DNA of 64,000 nucleotides from DASUBV01 sp036501025 (GTDB lineage: Bacteria; Actinomycetota; Actinomycetes; Streptosporangiales; Streptosporangiaceae): positions 1 through 64,000 of the forward strand of contig DASYBB010000036.1 in assembly GCA_036501025.1 (NCBI GenBank). The letters run 5' to 3'. Below the pieces are notes generated by a model, which saw nothing but the letters and a program-made list of their open reading frames with translations, was not told where the DNA came from and did not search any database. A program made the translations under genes and the position numbers. Each line of letters begins with the position of its first letter. Within the stretch, counting starts at the first letter, position 1. Of the stretch, positions 15,606 to 23,770 are shown one piece after another.

Positions 15606-15950
15606 CTACCGCCGGTGGTAGCCCGCCCCGGCCGCGAGCAGGATGAGCGCGACCAGCATGGCAAAGGCGGCGGCTGACCCGGCATTGGCCGTCTCCGTGG
15701 TCACCAGCAGCCAGCTCGCGCCGGCCAGGGCGGCGAGCACGGCGGCGGCCCGGATTGTCCGGGTCGCCCGGTCCCGGTACTTCCACCCCGTAGGGGCCGG
15801 GTTGGCCACCATCTGGGGCAGGGCGAGGCCGCAGCTTCCGTCGTCGGTGTGCAGCTTGCGCGGGTTCCCGCACCGGCGGCAGCGATCGAGATTGGCCGGG
15901 TACTGCGCACCCAGCTGGAACTGGGCGTCCGGGGCCAGTGGGCTCAGCAT
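15606..15950 (-). CDS. small two-helix membrane protein with CxxC
   Basis: 114 residues. The N-terminal cytoplasmic part has CRRCGNPRKLHTDDGSCG (cysteines at about 24, 27 and 40), possibly a partial zinc knuckle. Two helices follow (about 66-83 and 91-110) and the protein ends AGYHRR. ATG at 15950 with GGAGGG eight bases before it. Same orientation and same overall plan as the gene at 14955-15416, separated from it by 189 bp; both end in a Gly-Tyr-basic tail. No recognised family. Confidence 0.55.
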   Translation of the reverse strand: MLSPLAPDAQFQLGAQYPANLDRCRRCGNPRKLHTDDGSCGLALPQMVANPAPTGWKYRDRATRTIRAAAVLAALAGASWLLVTTETANAGSAAAFAMLVALILLAAGAGYHRR

Positions 15951-16353
15951 CGTCCCTCCATGCCAGCACGCGGCCTGGGCCGGCCCCAGTTCCGGTGCCG
16001 CCGTTCGATTTCAGGATGCACCGACCGGGCTTTTCCCCGCTACCCGCCGGCCGGGTCATCTTGGCCGAGGTGACGGCCCCGCGCGCGTCGCCCGGCCCGG
16101 GATGCCTGCCCGCCGGGCGGCCGCGGGCAGCATTTCCGGCGGTTGATCCGGCCCGCTGATAACGACCGGTGGCTTAAGGCGCGCCGCCTGAGCCAGGTCG
16201 CCGCAGCCGAAAGTAGGTCACTCCGGAAAATGAGCGCCCCGAACCGGGCACGGGGCGTTTCCGTGCTTAACCCCGGTGGTGCGAGAAGCCCGTGCCATCG
16301 TTTAAGCTTATGGTCTAGAGGCTAGACCTAATTCAGAGGCCGGGGAGGCAGCA
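15951..16353. other. 403-bp divergent intergenic region before lsr2
   Basis: No gene is visible. A GC hairpin CGCCCCG/CGGGGCG lies at 16235-16257, followed by TTT. A locally AT-rich stretch, 16295-16335, carries candidate -10 hexamers TAAGCT (16303-16308) and TATGGT (16309-16314) and the lsr2 palindrome. Promoters for lsr2 (rightward) and the small membrane protein (leftward) must lie here. Confidence 0.45.
16312..16328. promoter_or_regulatory. inverted repeat GGTCTAG-AGG-CTAGACC upstream of lsr2
   Basis: Perfect 7-bp arms around a 3-bp spacer, overlapping a TATGGT hexamer that could serve as -10 and ending 25 bp before the lsr2 ATG. The site is in the most AT-rich part of the region. It could be an operator; lsr2 itself is often autoregulated. 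A structural role in the leader mRNA is the alternative. Confidence 0.5.
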
Positions 16354-16674
16354 ATGGCGCAGCGGACGCAGGTCCTGTACGTCGACGATATTGACGGCAG
16401 TGAGGCCGCGGGCACGGTGCGGTTCGGGCTGGGGGGCACCGATTACGAGATCGACCTGAGCCAGCAGCACGCGGACCAGCTGACCGCGGCGATCAGCCCG
16501 TACATCGCGGTGGCCCGCAAGGTGTCGTCGGCCCGGCGCCCGGGCCGCGGTGCGCGCGCGGCGCGGCACGACCAGTCGGATGTGCGGGCCTGGGCCCGCG
16601 GCGAGGGCCTCAAGATTTCCGACCGCGGCCGCATTCCCGCGGACGTCCTGGCCAAGTACCAGGCCGCGCACTAA
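16354..16674 (+). CDS. lsr2: Lsr2 nucleoid-associated protein
   Basis: 106 residues, the usual length. The N-terminal dimerisation domain begins MAQRTQVLYVDDIDGSEA and contains VRFGLGGTDYEIDLS. A basic linker with GRGARAARHDQSDVRAWARG leads to the C-terminal DNA-binding domain with the AT-hook-like R-G-R (DRGRIPADVLAKYQAAH). Lsr2 binds the minor groove of AT-rich DNA, bridges it and silences horizontally acquired genes. The start ATG follows GGGGAGG. Monocistronic: flanked by non-coding DNA on both sides and converging with the Rieske gene. The window has only short AT-rich patches, so obvious Lsr2 targets here are few; its own promoter is one. Confidence 0.97.
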   Translation: MAQRTQVLYVDDIDGSEAAGTVRFGLGGTDYEIDLSQQHADQLTAAISPYIAVARKVSSARRPGRGARAARHDQSDVRAWARGEGLKISDRGRIPADVLAKYQAAH

Positions 16675-16925
16675 CCACGCCGCCGGGTCTTTCTGGCGCC
16701 GCCGGCGCGTTCTGCATCGGGACGTGCCCGATGCCCGGCCGGCGGCCCGCACGGCATTGTTGTGTTCCTCCTGACGGCCGCGCGGGCCGCTTCCGCCCGG
16801 TAAGCCCGGCGCGCCCTCACGACTCTCCGCCTCGATGATCACTAAAAGTCGGCCTCCGGCCCGGCGAAACGGTTGCGTCACCCCGAAGCGCCCGTCCCGG
16901 CGGCCGGCGCCGCACGCGGCGGGAC

Positions 16926-16953
16926 CCGGCCAGGCCGCCGGGGACCTGGCCGG
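16926..16953 (-). terminator. terminator hairpin of the Rieske gene
   Basis: CCGGCCAGG (16926-16934) and CCTGGCCGG (16945-16953) form a perfect 9-bp stem with a 10-nt loop, 11 bp beyond the stop codon of the leftward Rieske gene. There is no T-tract. Confidence 0.5.
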
Positions 16954-16964
16954 CCCGCCGCCCG

Positions 16965-18710
16965 CTACGGCCTGACCCGGTCCGAGTCGGGCTTGGGCAG
17001 GCCGCGCAGGGTGGTGATCGCGTCCATCGTGGACTGGACCGCGAACCGCTCCCGCTTGGGGCTGGCCAGGAACCGCGCGGCCGCGGCGATGGGCTCGGCC
17101 GCGTGCGGGCCGCTCCCGAGGGCACGCGATTCCGACACGGCGGCCTGCGCCGTCTTCACGACATGGGCCACCATGATCGGCGCGGTCGAGTGGTCCTCGG
17201 CCGCGGACTTGATCAGCGACCGCTCGAGGTCGGCCCGGGGGCCGGAGTAGCCGGCCACGGCCGCGACGGCCGCCTCCGGGTCCTTCCCGGCGATCGCCCG
17301 GTGCAGCTGGCCGGCGTCGTCGGTCCGGCGCTCCGGCGGGCTGGCCGGCGCGCGGTCGCGCTGGTCGAACTGTCCGGTCCACTGCACGAACCAGGCGGCG
17401 TGGAACAGGCCGCGGAGCACCTGCGGCGACGGGTCGGCGGACCAGGCCCAGCGCAGGGCGTTGAGGTAGGTCAGCGTGTGGGTGACATCGAGCCAGCCGA
17501 ACTCGTTGGTGTCGTCCAGGTCCAGGTCGATGTCGAACCGGGCCAGCCGCTGCGCCGCGGCCCGGCCGGTGGCGTCGATCACCGCGGTCACCGGCGCCCC
17601 GCCCGTCAGCGCGCCGGCCAGCGCGGTGAACGCGTCGTGCGGCGAGCCGTCGGTCAGTGCCCGGCGGTAGGCGGCCTGGTCGAACGGCCCGGCGCCGTGG
17701 CCGGCGCCGCGGGCCGCCTGGTCCAGGTCCGGGGCGGCGCCGGCCCACTCGCGCAGGAACGCGCGCATGTACGGCAGCTTGTCGTACCGGGTGCCGAGCA
17801 CCATCTCGGGCACCAGCGGCGACAGCACCGCGTCGGCCTGCGACCAGCCGATCTGGTCCAGCAGCTCGAACGCCTTCTGCACGAAGATCATCGAGTGCCC
17901 GTAGGCCAGGAAGTGATCGGTCACCGCGCTGAGCAGGGCGTGCCGCAGCGCCGCGGGCGGGACCTGGGCCGCGATCAGCCCGCGCAGCAGCCCCTCGGCG
18001 TCGGCCGCCCGCTCCTCGTCGACCAGCACCGGGTAGGCGGCCAGCGCCTCGGCCACGCTGCCGTACGCGGAGACCGGGTCGACCGGGTCGGGACGGACCC
18101 GGTCCGGGCGCCGGACCTGCCCCTCGGCCGCCACCGACAGGCCCTGGATCACCGGCAGGGCGCGCAGCGACTCGTCGAAGAACTGGCTCATCCGCAGGCA
18201 GTCGGCCAGCGTGGCCAGCGAGTGATCCCAGCCGTATTCGGCCCGCGGCGCGGCGTACCGCACGCCCTCCGCGATCACGTCGGCCAGCGGCGTCCCGATC
18301 CGCTGCAGCCGCAGCGAGTCGCGGGCCATCCGGCCCACGTCCAGGTCAGCCATGGCGGCGGTGAGGCTGGCGAACAGCTCGGGCCGGATGATCTCCGGCG
18401 ACGGGTCGGCCACGTCGAGCCAGACCTGGCCGTCGCGGACCTGGACCGGGTAGGTCCGCACGGCCTCCCCGCCGAACCGGCAGGTGCCGGTGCCGAGCTC
18501 GAACTTCCAGTTATGCCAGGCGCAGGTCAGCACGCCGTCCTTCACGTCGCCGCGGACCAGGGCGTACCCCTGGTGCGGGCACCGGTTGTCGCACGCGAAG
18601 ACGCCGCCGGGCGTCCGGAACACCGCGATCCGCTTGTCCTCGTGGGCGAACGACCGGGCCCCGCCCTCCGGGATTCCTGCCGCCGCCATTGCCCGTACCC
18701 AGGTGCTCAC
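16965..18710 (-). CDS. Rieske [2Fe-2S] protein with large unidentified C-terminal domain
   Basis: 581 residues. Residues 1-100 are a complete Rieske domain with cluster ligands C44-P-H46 and C63-A-W-H66 (RCPHQGYAL, CAWHNWKF). The remaining 480 residues are mostly helical. They include His-rich motifs such as RHALLSAVTDHFLAYGHSM, WLDVTHTLTYLNALRW and GLFHAAWFVQWTGQFD, which could line a metal or cofactor site, but I cannot assign them to a ring-hydroxylase alpha-subunit catalytic domain (no clear 2-His-1-Asp signature). It may be an oxygenase or oxidase of a different class, fed electrons by the Rieske cluster. ATG at 18710; no reductase gene is adjacent. Confidence 0.7.
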   Translation of the reverse strand: MSTWVRAMAAAGIPEGGARSFAHEDKRIAVFRTPGGVFACDNRCPHQGYALVRGDVKDGVLTCAWHNWKFELGTGTCRFGGEAVRTYPVQVRDGQVWLDVADPSPEIIRPELFASLTAAMADLDVGRMARDSLRLQRIGTPLADVIAEGVRYAAPRAEYGWDHSLATLADCLRMSQFFDESLRALPVIQGLSVAAEGQVRRPDRVRPDPVDPVSAYGSVAEALAAYPVLVDEERAADAEGLLRGLIAAQVPPAALRHALLSAVTDHFLAYGHSMIFVQKAFELLDQIGWSQADAVLSPLVPEMVLGTRYDKLPYMRAFLREWAGAAPDLDQAARGAGHGAGPFDQAAYRRALTDGSPHDAFTALAGALTGGAPVTAVIDATGRAAAQRLARFDIDLDLDDTNEFGWLDVTHTLTYLNALRWAWSADPSPQVLRGLFHAAWFVQWTGQFDQRDRAPASPPERRTDDAGQLHRAIAGKDPEAAVAAVAGYSGPRADLERSLIKSAAEDHSTAPIMVAHVVKTAQAAVSESRALGSGPHAAEPIAAAARFLASPKRERFAVQSTMDAITTLRGLPKPDSDRVRP

Positions 18711-18783
18711 GTGCGTCTCCTTTACTGTCAGCCGCCCTGGGCGTCACGGTAATTCCTCAAGTGCGCTAGAGGTCAAGGCCCCG

Positions 18784-19572
18784 TTACCAGGGGTAAGTGC
18801 CTCCGTTCTCGTGCAGGAACACGCCCGTCGGGCCGTCGTCGGGGAGCAGGACCTGCCTGGCGATGCGGGCCCCGGCCTGCTCGACCGTGTCGGTGCCGGT
18901 GTGCCGATTCAGGTCGGTGGCGACGAAGCCCGGCGCCAGGGCGTTGACCTTGATGCCCGTGTCGCGCAGCGAGTTGGCGTAGATCAGCGTGACCGCGTTC
19001 AGCGCGGCCTTGGAGGAGTTGTAGCCGAGCAGGTTCGCGTACTGCCACCACGGCGAGGCCGGGTCGGTCAGGAACGCGACGGTGCCCAGGCCCGACGACA
19101 CGTTGCCGATGTAGCCGGCCCGCGACTTGCGCAGCAGCGGCAGCATCGCGTTGGTCACCGCTACCACGCCCAGCACGTTGACCTCGTAGATCTCGCGCAG
19201 GCGGGCGACGGGGAGCTCGGCGGGGGAGTGCGGCCGGTCCCGGGAGATGCCGGCGTTGTTGACCAGGATGTCGAGCCGGCCGTAGGCCCCCTCGATGAAG
19301 TCGGCGGCCGCGGCGATCGCGCCGGTGTCGGTCACGTCGAGGCGGACGAACACGGCGTCCAGCCCCTCGCCGGCCAGGGCCCGGGCGGCGGCGGTGCCGC
19401 GGGCCGGGTCGCGGGCGCCGAGCAGCACGGTGTGCCCGGCCCGGCCGAGTTCCCGGGCGGTGGCCAGGCCGATGCCCTTGTTGGCCCCGGTGATCAGGAC
19501 GATCTTGCGGTCCGGCGCGCGGCCGGGAGTTGCGGTGCCTGGAGTAGTTGCGGTGCCTGGAGTAGTGGTCAT
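18784..19572 (-). CDS. short-chain dehydrogenase/reductase
   Basis: 262 residues. Rossmann motif TGANKGIG (TGxxxGIG) near residue 27, the NNAG motif (ILVNNAG), catalytic Ser in GNVSSGLG, and Y-x3-K in YNSSKAALN. This is a classical NAD(P)-dependent SDR with unknown substrate. ATG at 19572. The first 16 codons consist of an imperfect repeat (TTPGTATTPGTATPG) encoded by a direct repeat GGAGTAGTTGCGGTGCCT, an extension that may have grown by slippage. It is divergent from the XRE-type regulator gene, with 103 bp between the two starts, so local regulation is likely. Confidence 0.88.
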   Translation of the reverse strand: MTTTPGTATTPGTATPGRAPDRKIVLITGANKGIGLATARELGRAGHTVLLGARDPARGTAAARALAGEGLDAVFVRLDVTDTGAIAAAADFIEGAYGRLDILVNNAGISRDRPHSPAELPVARLREIYEVNVLGVVAVTNAMLPLLRKSRAGYIGNVSSGLGTVAFLTDPASPWWQYANLLGYNSSKAALNAVTLIYANSLRDTGIKVNALAPGFVATDLNRHTGTDTVEQAGARIARQVLLPDDGPTGVFLHENGGTYPW

Positions 19573-19675
19573 GGGCCGATCGTGGCCGCCGAGGGGCGCG
19601 GGCGGGAGAGCACCGCTGAGCCTGGTACCGGCAGTCCCATGGTGCCCGGCGGGCGCGCGAGGCAGGCTGGAGGTC

Positions 19676-20674
19676 ATGGACCACATGGACCGGGCCGAGC
19701 TGGCCGAGTTCCTGCGCCGCCGCCGAGGGCGGGTGCAGCCGGCCGATGCCGGGCTGGAGGCCGGCGGCCGGCGGCGCGTCCCCGGCCTGCGGCGCCAGGA
19801 GGTCGCGCAACTGGCCAGCATGTCCGTCGACTACTACGTCCGCCTGGAGCAGGGCCGCGGGCCGCGGCCCTCCCGGCAGATGCTGGCCGCGATCAGCCGG
19901 GCGCTGCGGCTGTCCGACGACGAGCGGGCCTACCTCTATCACCTGGCCGGCGAGATGCCCGGCCCGCCGCCGGGCCCGCCCCGCGATGTCCGCCCCGGCG
20001 TCCTGCACCTGCTGGACCGGCTCGACGACACCCCGGCCATGGTGTGCGACGCCAGCTACGACGTCCTGGCCTGGAACCCCATGGCCGCGGCCCTGCTGGG
20101 GGACTTCTCGGCGCTGCCGCCCGGCGAGCGCAACCTCATCTGGCGGTTCTTCACCGACTCGCGGTCCCGCCGCCGGCACGACGCCGCCGGCGTAGCCGCC
20201 TTCGCCCGCGAGTCCGTCGCCGACCTGCGGGCCGCCGCCGCCCGCTATCCCGGCGATGCCCGCGTCCGCCGCCTGGTCGAGCGGCTCCGCGCGGCCAGCA
20301 CCGAGTTCGCCGGGCTCTGGGCCGAGCAGGACGTCGCGGTCCGGCGCTCGGCCCGCAAGCGGGTCCGCCACCCGGCCGTCGGCTGGCTCGACCTGGACTG
20401 CGAGTCCCTGCACGACCCCGACCGCGACCAGTGGATCGTCCTGTACACGGCCGCCCCCGGCACCCCGTCCCACGACGCCCTCCGCCTCCTGAAAGTCCTC
20501 GGCACCCAGACCCTCCCCCCGGACCCCGCCGTGGCCGCTGTGGTGGGTGAGCCTGATGAGGCGGCAGGGACGGGCACAGCAGGGGCTGGCAGCCCCCGGG
20601 CGGGTGCATCAAGGGCCGACCCCGCTAGCGGTTCAGATCGTGCGTCGATGCCGGGGTACAAGCCGAACCCATGA
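19676..20674 (+). CDS. XRE-family regulator with MmyB-like ligand-binding domain
   Basis: 332 residues. N-terminal helix-turn-helix (about 8-75) with GLRRQEVAQLASMSVDYYVRLEQGRGPRPS, the characteristic sequence of the actinomycete helix-turn-helix plus MmyB-like class. The PAS-like MmyB domain (about 105-275) contains PAMVCDASYDVLAWNPMAAALLGDF and WAEQDVAVRRSARKRVRHPAVG. A disordered tail follows. These regulators usually sit divergent from an oxidoreductase gene and control it, exactly as here with the SDR. Start: ATG at 19676 has GGAGG only 2 bp away, so the ATG at 19685 (MDRAELAEFL) is a good alternative. Confidence 0.85.
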   Translation: MDHMDRAELAEFLRRRRGRVQPADAGLEAGGRRRVPGLRRQEVAQLASMSVDYYVRLEQGRGPRPSRQMLAAISRALRLSDDERAYLYHLAGEMPGPPPGPPRDVRPGVLHLLDRLDDTPAMVCDASYDVLAWNPMAAALLGDFSALPPGERNLIWRFFTDSRSRRRHDAAGVAAFARESVADLRAAAARYPGDARVRRLVERLRAASTEFAGLWAEQDVAVRRSARKRVRHPAVGWLDLDCESLHDPDRDQWIVLYTAAPGTPSHDALRLLKVLGTQTLPPDPAVAAVVGEPDEAAGTGTAGAGSPRAGASRADPASGSDRASMPGYKPNP

Positions 20675-20749
20675 CGGGGTCGCCCCCTGGGGGGCGGCGG
20701 CACTGGGGAGGGGCGGGCTCCGGGGAGGGGCAGGCTCCCGTCGGTGGCC

Positions 20750-20817
20750 GGGAGGGTCGGGCGGCTGGGAGGGTCGGGCGGCTGGGAGGGTCGGGGGGCT
20801 GGGAGGGTCGGGGGGCT
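20750..20817. repeat. four 17-bp tandem repeats upstream of purB
   Basis: The unit GGGAGGGTCGGGCGGCT is repeated at 20750, 20767, 20784 and 20801; the last two copies have G for C at position 13. The runs of G every few bases are also compatible with G-quadruplex formation in the purB leader. The repeat ends 80 bp before the purB start. Confidence 0.85.
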
Positions 20818-20897
20818 GGGTGGCCCGGGGCATCATGGTCAGGGGGAAGATGATCTGCGCGGGGGCTGACGATGACTGGGACGGAAGAGGATGTGCC

Positions 20898-22358
20898 ATG
20901 CCCGATAGGCAGCTGCTGAGCCCGCTTGACGGCCGCTATCGCCGGGTCACTGAGCCGCTGGTGGAATACCTCTCGGAATTCGCGCTCAACCGGGCGCGGC
21001 TGCGGGTCGAGGCCGAGTGGCTCATCTTCCTGGCCGGCAGCGGGGCGGTCGCCGAGCTCCCGCCGCTCGCGGCGGCCGACGCTGAGTTCCTCCGCGCCCT
21101 GCCCGGCCAGTTCGGTGACGCCGAAGCCGCCGAGCTGGCCGTGATCGAGGCGGAGACCCGCCATGACGTGAAGGCGGTCGAGTACTTCCTGAAATCGCGG
21201 CTGGCGGGCACCGCGCTGGAGCCGGCCGCGGAGTTCGTGCATTTCTGCTGCACGTCCGAGGACATCAACAACCTCGCCTACGGGCTGATGCTCCGCGACG
21301 CCATGGCGGACGTCTGGCTGCCTGCCGCCGGGGGCCTGCAGCGCGACATCCTGGCCCTGGCGATCGAGCACCGGGACGTGCCCATGCTGGCCCGTACCCA
21401 CGGCCAGCCGGCCACGCCGACCACCCTGGGCAAGGAGCTGGCGGTCTTCGCCCACCGGCTCGGGCGGCAGCTGAGCCGGATCAGCGGCCAGGAGTACCTC
21501 GGCAAGTTCAACGGCGCCACCGGCACGTTCGGCGCGCACGTGGTGGCCGTCCCGGGCGCGGACTGGGCCGCCCTGTCCCGGGGGTTCGTGGAGAGCCTCG
21601 GCCTGACGTGGAATCCGCTGACGACCCAGATCGAGTCCCACGATTACGTGAGCGAGCTGTTCGCCGACGTGGCCCGGTTCAACGGGATTGTCCACAACCT
21701 GGACACCGATATCTGGACCTACATTTCCCTCGGCTATTTCCGCCAGGTGCGGGGCCTCGGCACCGTGGGATCGTCGACGATGCCGCACAAGATCAACCCG
21801 ATCCGGTTCGAGAACTCCGAGGCGAACTGCGAGCTCAGCAATGCGCTGCTGCGCAGCCTGGGCGAGACGCTGATCACCTCGCGGCTGCAGCGCGACCTGA
21901 CCGACTCGACGACCCTGCGGAACATGGGCGTCGCCCTCGGCCACTCGCTGGTCGCCCTCGACAACTGCCGCACCGGCCTGGCGGGCCTCGACGTCGACGC
22001 CGCGGCCATCGCCGCCGACCTCACCGGCGCGTGGGAGGTCATCGGCGAGGCCGTCCAGACCGTCATGCGCCGCCGCGGCATCGCCGGGTCCTACGAGCTG
22101 CTCAAGGAGATGCTGCGCGGGCGAGACGCCGACCAGGAGACGCTGGCCGCGTTCATCCGGGCGCAGCAGCTGCCGCCCGCCGACGAGAAGGCCCTGCTGG
22201 AGCTCACGCCGTCCACCTACATCGGCCTGGCGCCCGGCCTGGTCAGCTTCGCCGAGCCCGCGCCCGCCGGGCCCGCCGACACGCCCGGTCCCGCCGACAC
22301 CCCCGGTCCCGCCGACACCCCCGGTCCCGCCGACACCCCCGGCCCGGGCGGCGCCTGA
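20898..22358 (+). CDS. purB: adenylosuccinate lyase
   Basis: 486 residues; E. coli-type PurB in length and sequence. Opens LSPLDGRYR, contains the family histidine/threonine region ARTHGQPATPTTLGKEL and the fumarase/aspartase superfamily signature GSSTMPHKINPIRFEN. It catalyses fumarate elimination from SAICAR and from adenylosuccinate in purine and AMP synthesis. ATG at 20898 follows GGAAGAGG; sequence before it is unlike PurB. The last 30 residues are a repeat GPADTP x4 encoded by 18-bp tandem units (about 22269-22340), an addition the enzyme family does not need. Stands alone between the XRE regulator and a secreted-protein gene. Confidence 0.96.
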   Translation: MPDRQLLSPLDGRYRRVTEPLVEYLSEFALNRARLRVEAEWLIFLAGSGAVAELPPLAAADAEFLRALPGQFGDAEAAELAVIEAETRHDVKAVEYFLKSRLAGTALEPAAEFVHFCCTSEDINNLAYGLMLRDAMADVWLPAAGGLQRDILALAIEHRDVPMLARTHGQPATPTTLGKELAVFAHRLGRQLSRISGQEYLGKFNGATGTFGAHVVAVPGADWAALSRGFVESLGLTWNPLTTQIESHDYVSELFADVARFNGIVHNLDTDIWTYISLGYFRQVRGLGTVGSSTMPHKINPIRFENSEANCELSNALLRSLGETLITSRLQRDLTDSTTLRNMGVALGHSLVALDNCRTGLAGLDVDAAAIAADLTGAWEVIGEAVQTVMRRRGIAGSYELLKEMLRGRDADQETLAAFIRAQQLPPADEKALLELTPSTYIGLAPGLVSFAEPAPAGPADTPGPADTPGPADTPGPADTPGPGGA

Positions 22359-22408
22359 CCCGGGCACCGGGCGGCGCCTGACCCGGCACCAGCCGGCGCC
22401 TGACCCGA
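22338..22408. repeat. imperfect 20-24 bp repeats across the purB stop codon
   Basis: GGCGCCTGACCCGG, which includes the purB stop, recurs twice just downstream (GGCGCCTGACCCGG near 22373 and GGCGCCTGACCCGA near 22396), each preceded by a GGGC/AGCC block and followed by CACC. This is a tandem duplication of the gene end, like that after the kinase gene. Confidence 0.75.
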
Positions 22409-22427
22409 ACGCGGTCCAATCACACTG

Positions 22428-22441
22428 AACCGAGTTCGGTT
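22428..22441. terminator. short inverted repeat AACCGAGTTCGGTT with T-run
   Basis: Arms AACCG/CGGTT with an AGTT loop, followed by TT, 70 bp beyond the purB stop and 85 bp before the next gene. It could be a weak terminator for purB or an operator for the secreted-protein gene. Confidence 0.3.
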
Positions 22442-22525
22442 TTGCGACGTGCCCCTAGCTAAGGACCCGTCGTGTGGCTGGACGCGCCTGGCCCTCCTGC
22501 CGGTTACCGCGAGAGGGAGTCGTCG

Positions 22526-23680
22526 ATGACGATGAGTTCAGCCAGCACGCCAGCAGCCCGGCCGGGGCGCCGCCGGGGCCTGCGGATCGGCTTCGCGGGC
22601 CTCACCGCCGTGGGCGCGTCGGTGGCCATGGCCGCCCTGGCGGCCGCCCCCGGATCTGCCGCGGCCGCGCCGACGCACCGCTTCACCGTCACCAACCTGG
22701 TCTCGGACGTCCCCGGGGTGGCGCCGACGACCGACCCGAACCTGGTCAACCCGTGGGGCACCTCCGAACTCCCCGGCGGCCCGCTGTGGGTCTCTGACCA
22801 GGGCACCGGGGTGTCCACGCTGTACACCGGGGACGTCAGCGGCTCCGCCCTGACCCCGGTCCCGCTGGTCGTGACCATCCCGGGCGGCGGTCCCACCGGC
22901 CAGGTGTTCAACGGGAACTTCATGACCGCGCCCGGCGACTTCACGGTCAGCAACGGCACCCAGAGCGGGCCGGCGGTGTTCATCTTCGCTAACCTGGCCG
23001 GCCAGATCTCCGGCTGGAACCCCGGCGTGGGCTCGGCCGCGGCCGGGGTCAACTCCACGACCGCGCAGGTCGCGGCCACCGTCGCCGGGGCCTCCTACAC
23101 CGGGCTGGCCATCGACGGCGCCACGCTGTACGCCGCCGACTTCGGCCGCGGCACCGTCGACGTGTTCAACTCCGCCTTCCAGCCGGTAGCGATGCCGGGG
23201 GCGTTCACCGACCGCGCGCTGCCGGCCGGCTTCAGGCCCTTCAACGCCCAGGCCGTGAACGGGAACATCGACGTCACCTACGCCAAGCCCGACCCGAAGA
23301 CGGGCAAGGCCGGGAACGTGATCGGGGCCGGCTTCGTGGACGTGTTCTCGCCGCAGGGCGTGCTGCTGCGGCGGCTCATCCGGGGCGGCGTCCTGGACTC
23401 GCCCTGGGGGCTGGTCATCGCGCCGTCCGGCTTCGGCGCGTTCAGCGGCGACCTGCTCGTCGGCAACTTCGGCGACGGGTTCATCAACGCCTTCGACCCC
23501 GGCAGCGGCCGGTTCGTCGGGGCGCTGCGGGACGCCCGCGGGCGGCTGGTCCACGAGGACCGCCTGTGGTCCCTGATCCTCGGCGACGGGGCGGCCGCGA
23601 CGCCGCAGACCCTCCTGTTCACCGCGGGCATCGACAACGAGCAGCACGGCCTGATCGGCTCGATCGTTCCGGCCGGCTAA
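22526..23680 (+). CDS. secreted TIGR03118-family protein (beta-propeller-like)
   Basis: 384 residues. A signal peptide is evident: a basic stretch RPGRRRGLR, hydrophobic core GFAGLTAVGASVAMAALAAA, and likely cleavage after GSAAAA near residue 47. The mature part begins FTVTNLVSDVPGVAPTTDPNLVNPWG and contains GQVFNGN, FIFANLAGQISGWN, GLAIDGATLYAADFGRGTVDVF, DSPWGLVIAPSGFG and FTAGIDNEQHGLIG, all characteristic of the TIGR03118 family (NHL/YVTN-like propeller). Function unknown; extracellular. ATG at 22526 follows GAGAGGGA; an ATG at 22532 is also possible. Confidence 0.85.
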   Translation: MTMSSASTPAARPGRRRGLRIGFAGLTAVGASVAMAALAAAPGSAAAAPTHRFTVTNLVSDVPGVAPTTDPNLVNPWGTSELPGGPLWVSDQGTGVSTLYTGDVSGSALTPVPLVVTIPGGGPTGQVFNGNFMTAPGDFTVSNGTQSGPAVFIFANLAGQISGWNPGVGSAAAGVNSTTAQVAATVAGASYTGLAIDGATLYAADFGRGTVDVFNSAFQPVAMPGAFTDRALPAGFRPFNAQAVNGNIDVTYAKPDPKTGKAGNVIGAGFVDVFSPQGVLLRRLIRGGVLDSPWGLVIAPSGFGAFSGDLLVGNFGDGFINAFDPGSGRFVGALRDARGRLVHEDRLWSLILGDGAAATPQTLLFTAGIDNEQHGLIGSIVPAG

Positions 23681-23694
23681 CGAGCGGCGCGGCC

Positions 23695-23734
23695 GGGCGG
23701 GACCGGCCGCGCGCACGACGGCGCCGTCCCGCCC
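23695..23734 (+). terminator. hairpin after the TIGR03118-family gene
   Basis: GGGCGGGAC (23695-23703) and GTCCCGCCC (23726-23734) form a perfect 9-bp stem 14 bp beyond the stop; the loop of 22 nt is GC-rich. There is no T-tract. Confidence 0.5.
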
Positions 23735-23770
23735 GAGCCACTCCGGGCGGGGCGGCGCCCGCCACGCCCC

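Noticed and set aside
13507..20674. Genomic island or prophage
   Set aside because: Accessory genes are mixed here, but no integrase, transposase, tRNA target or change in GC content was seen, so no boundaries can be set.
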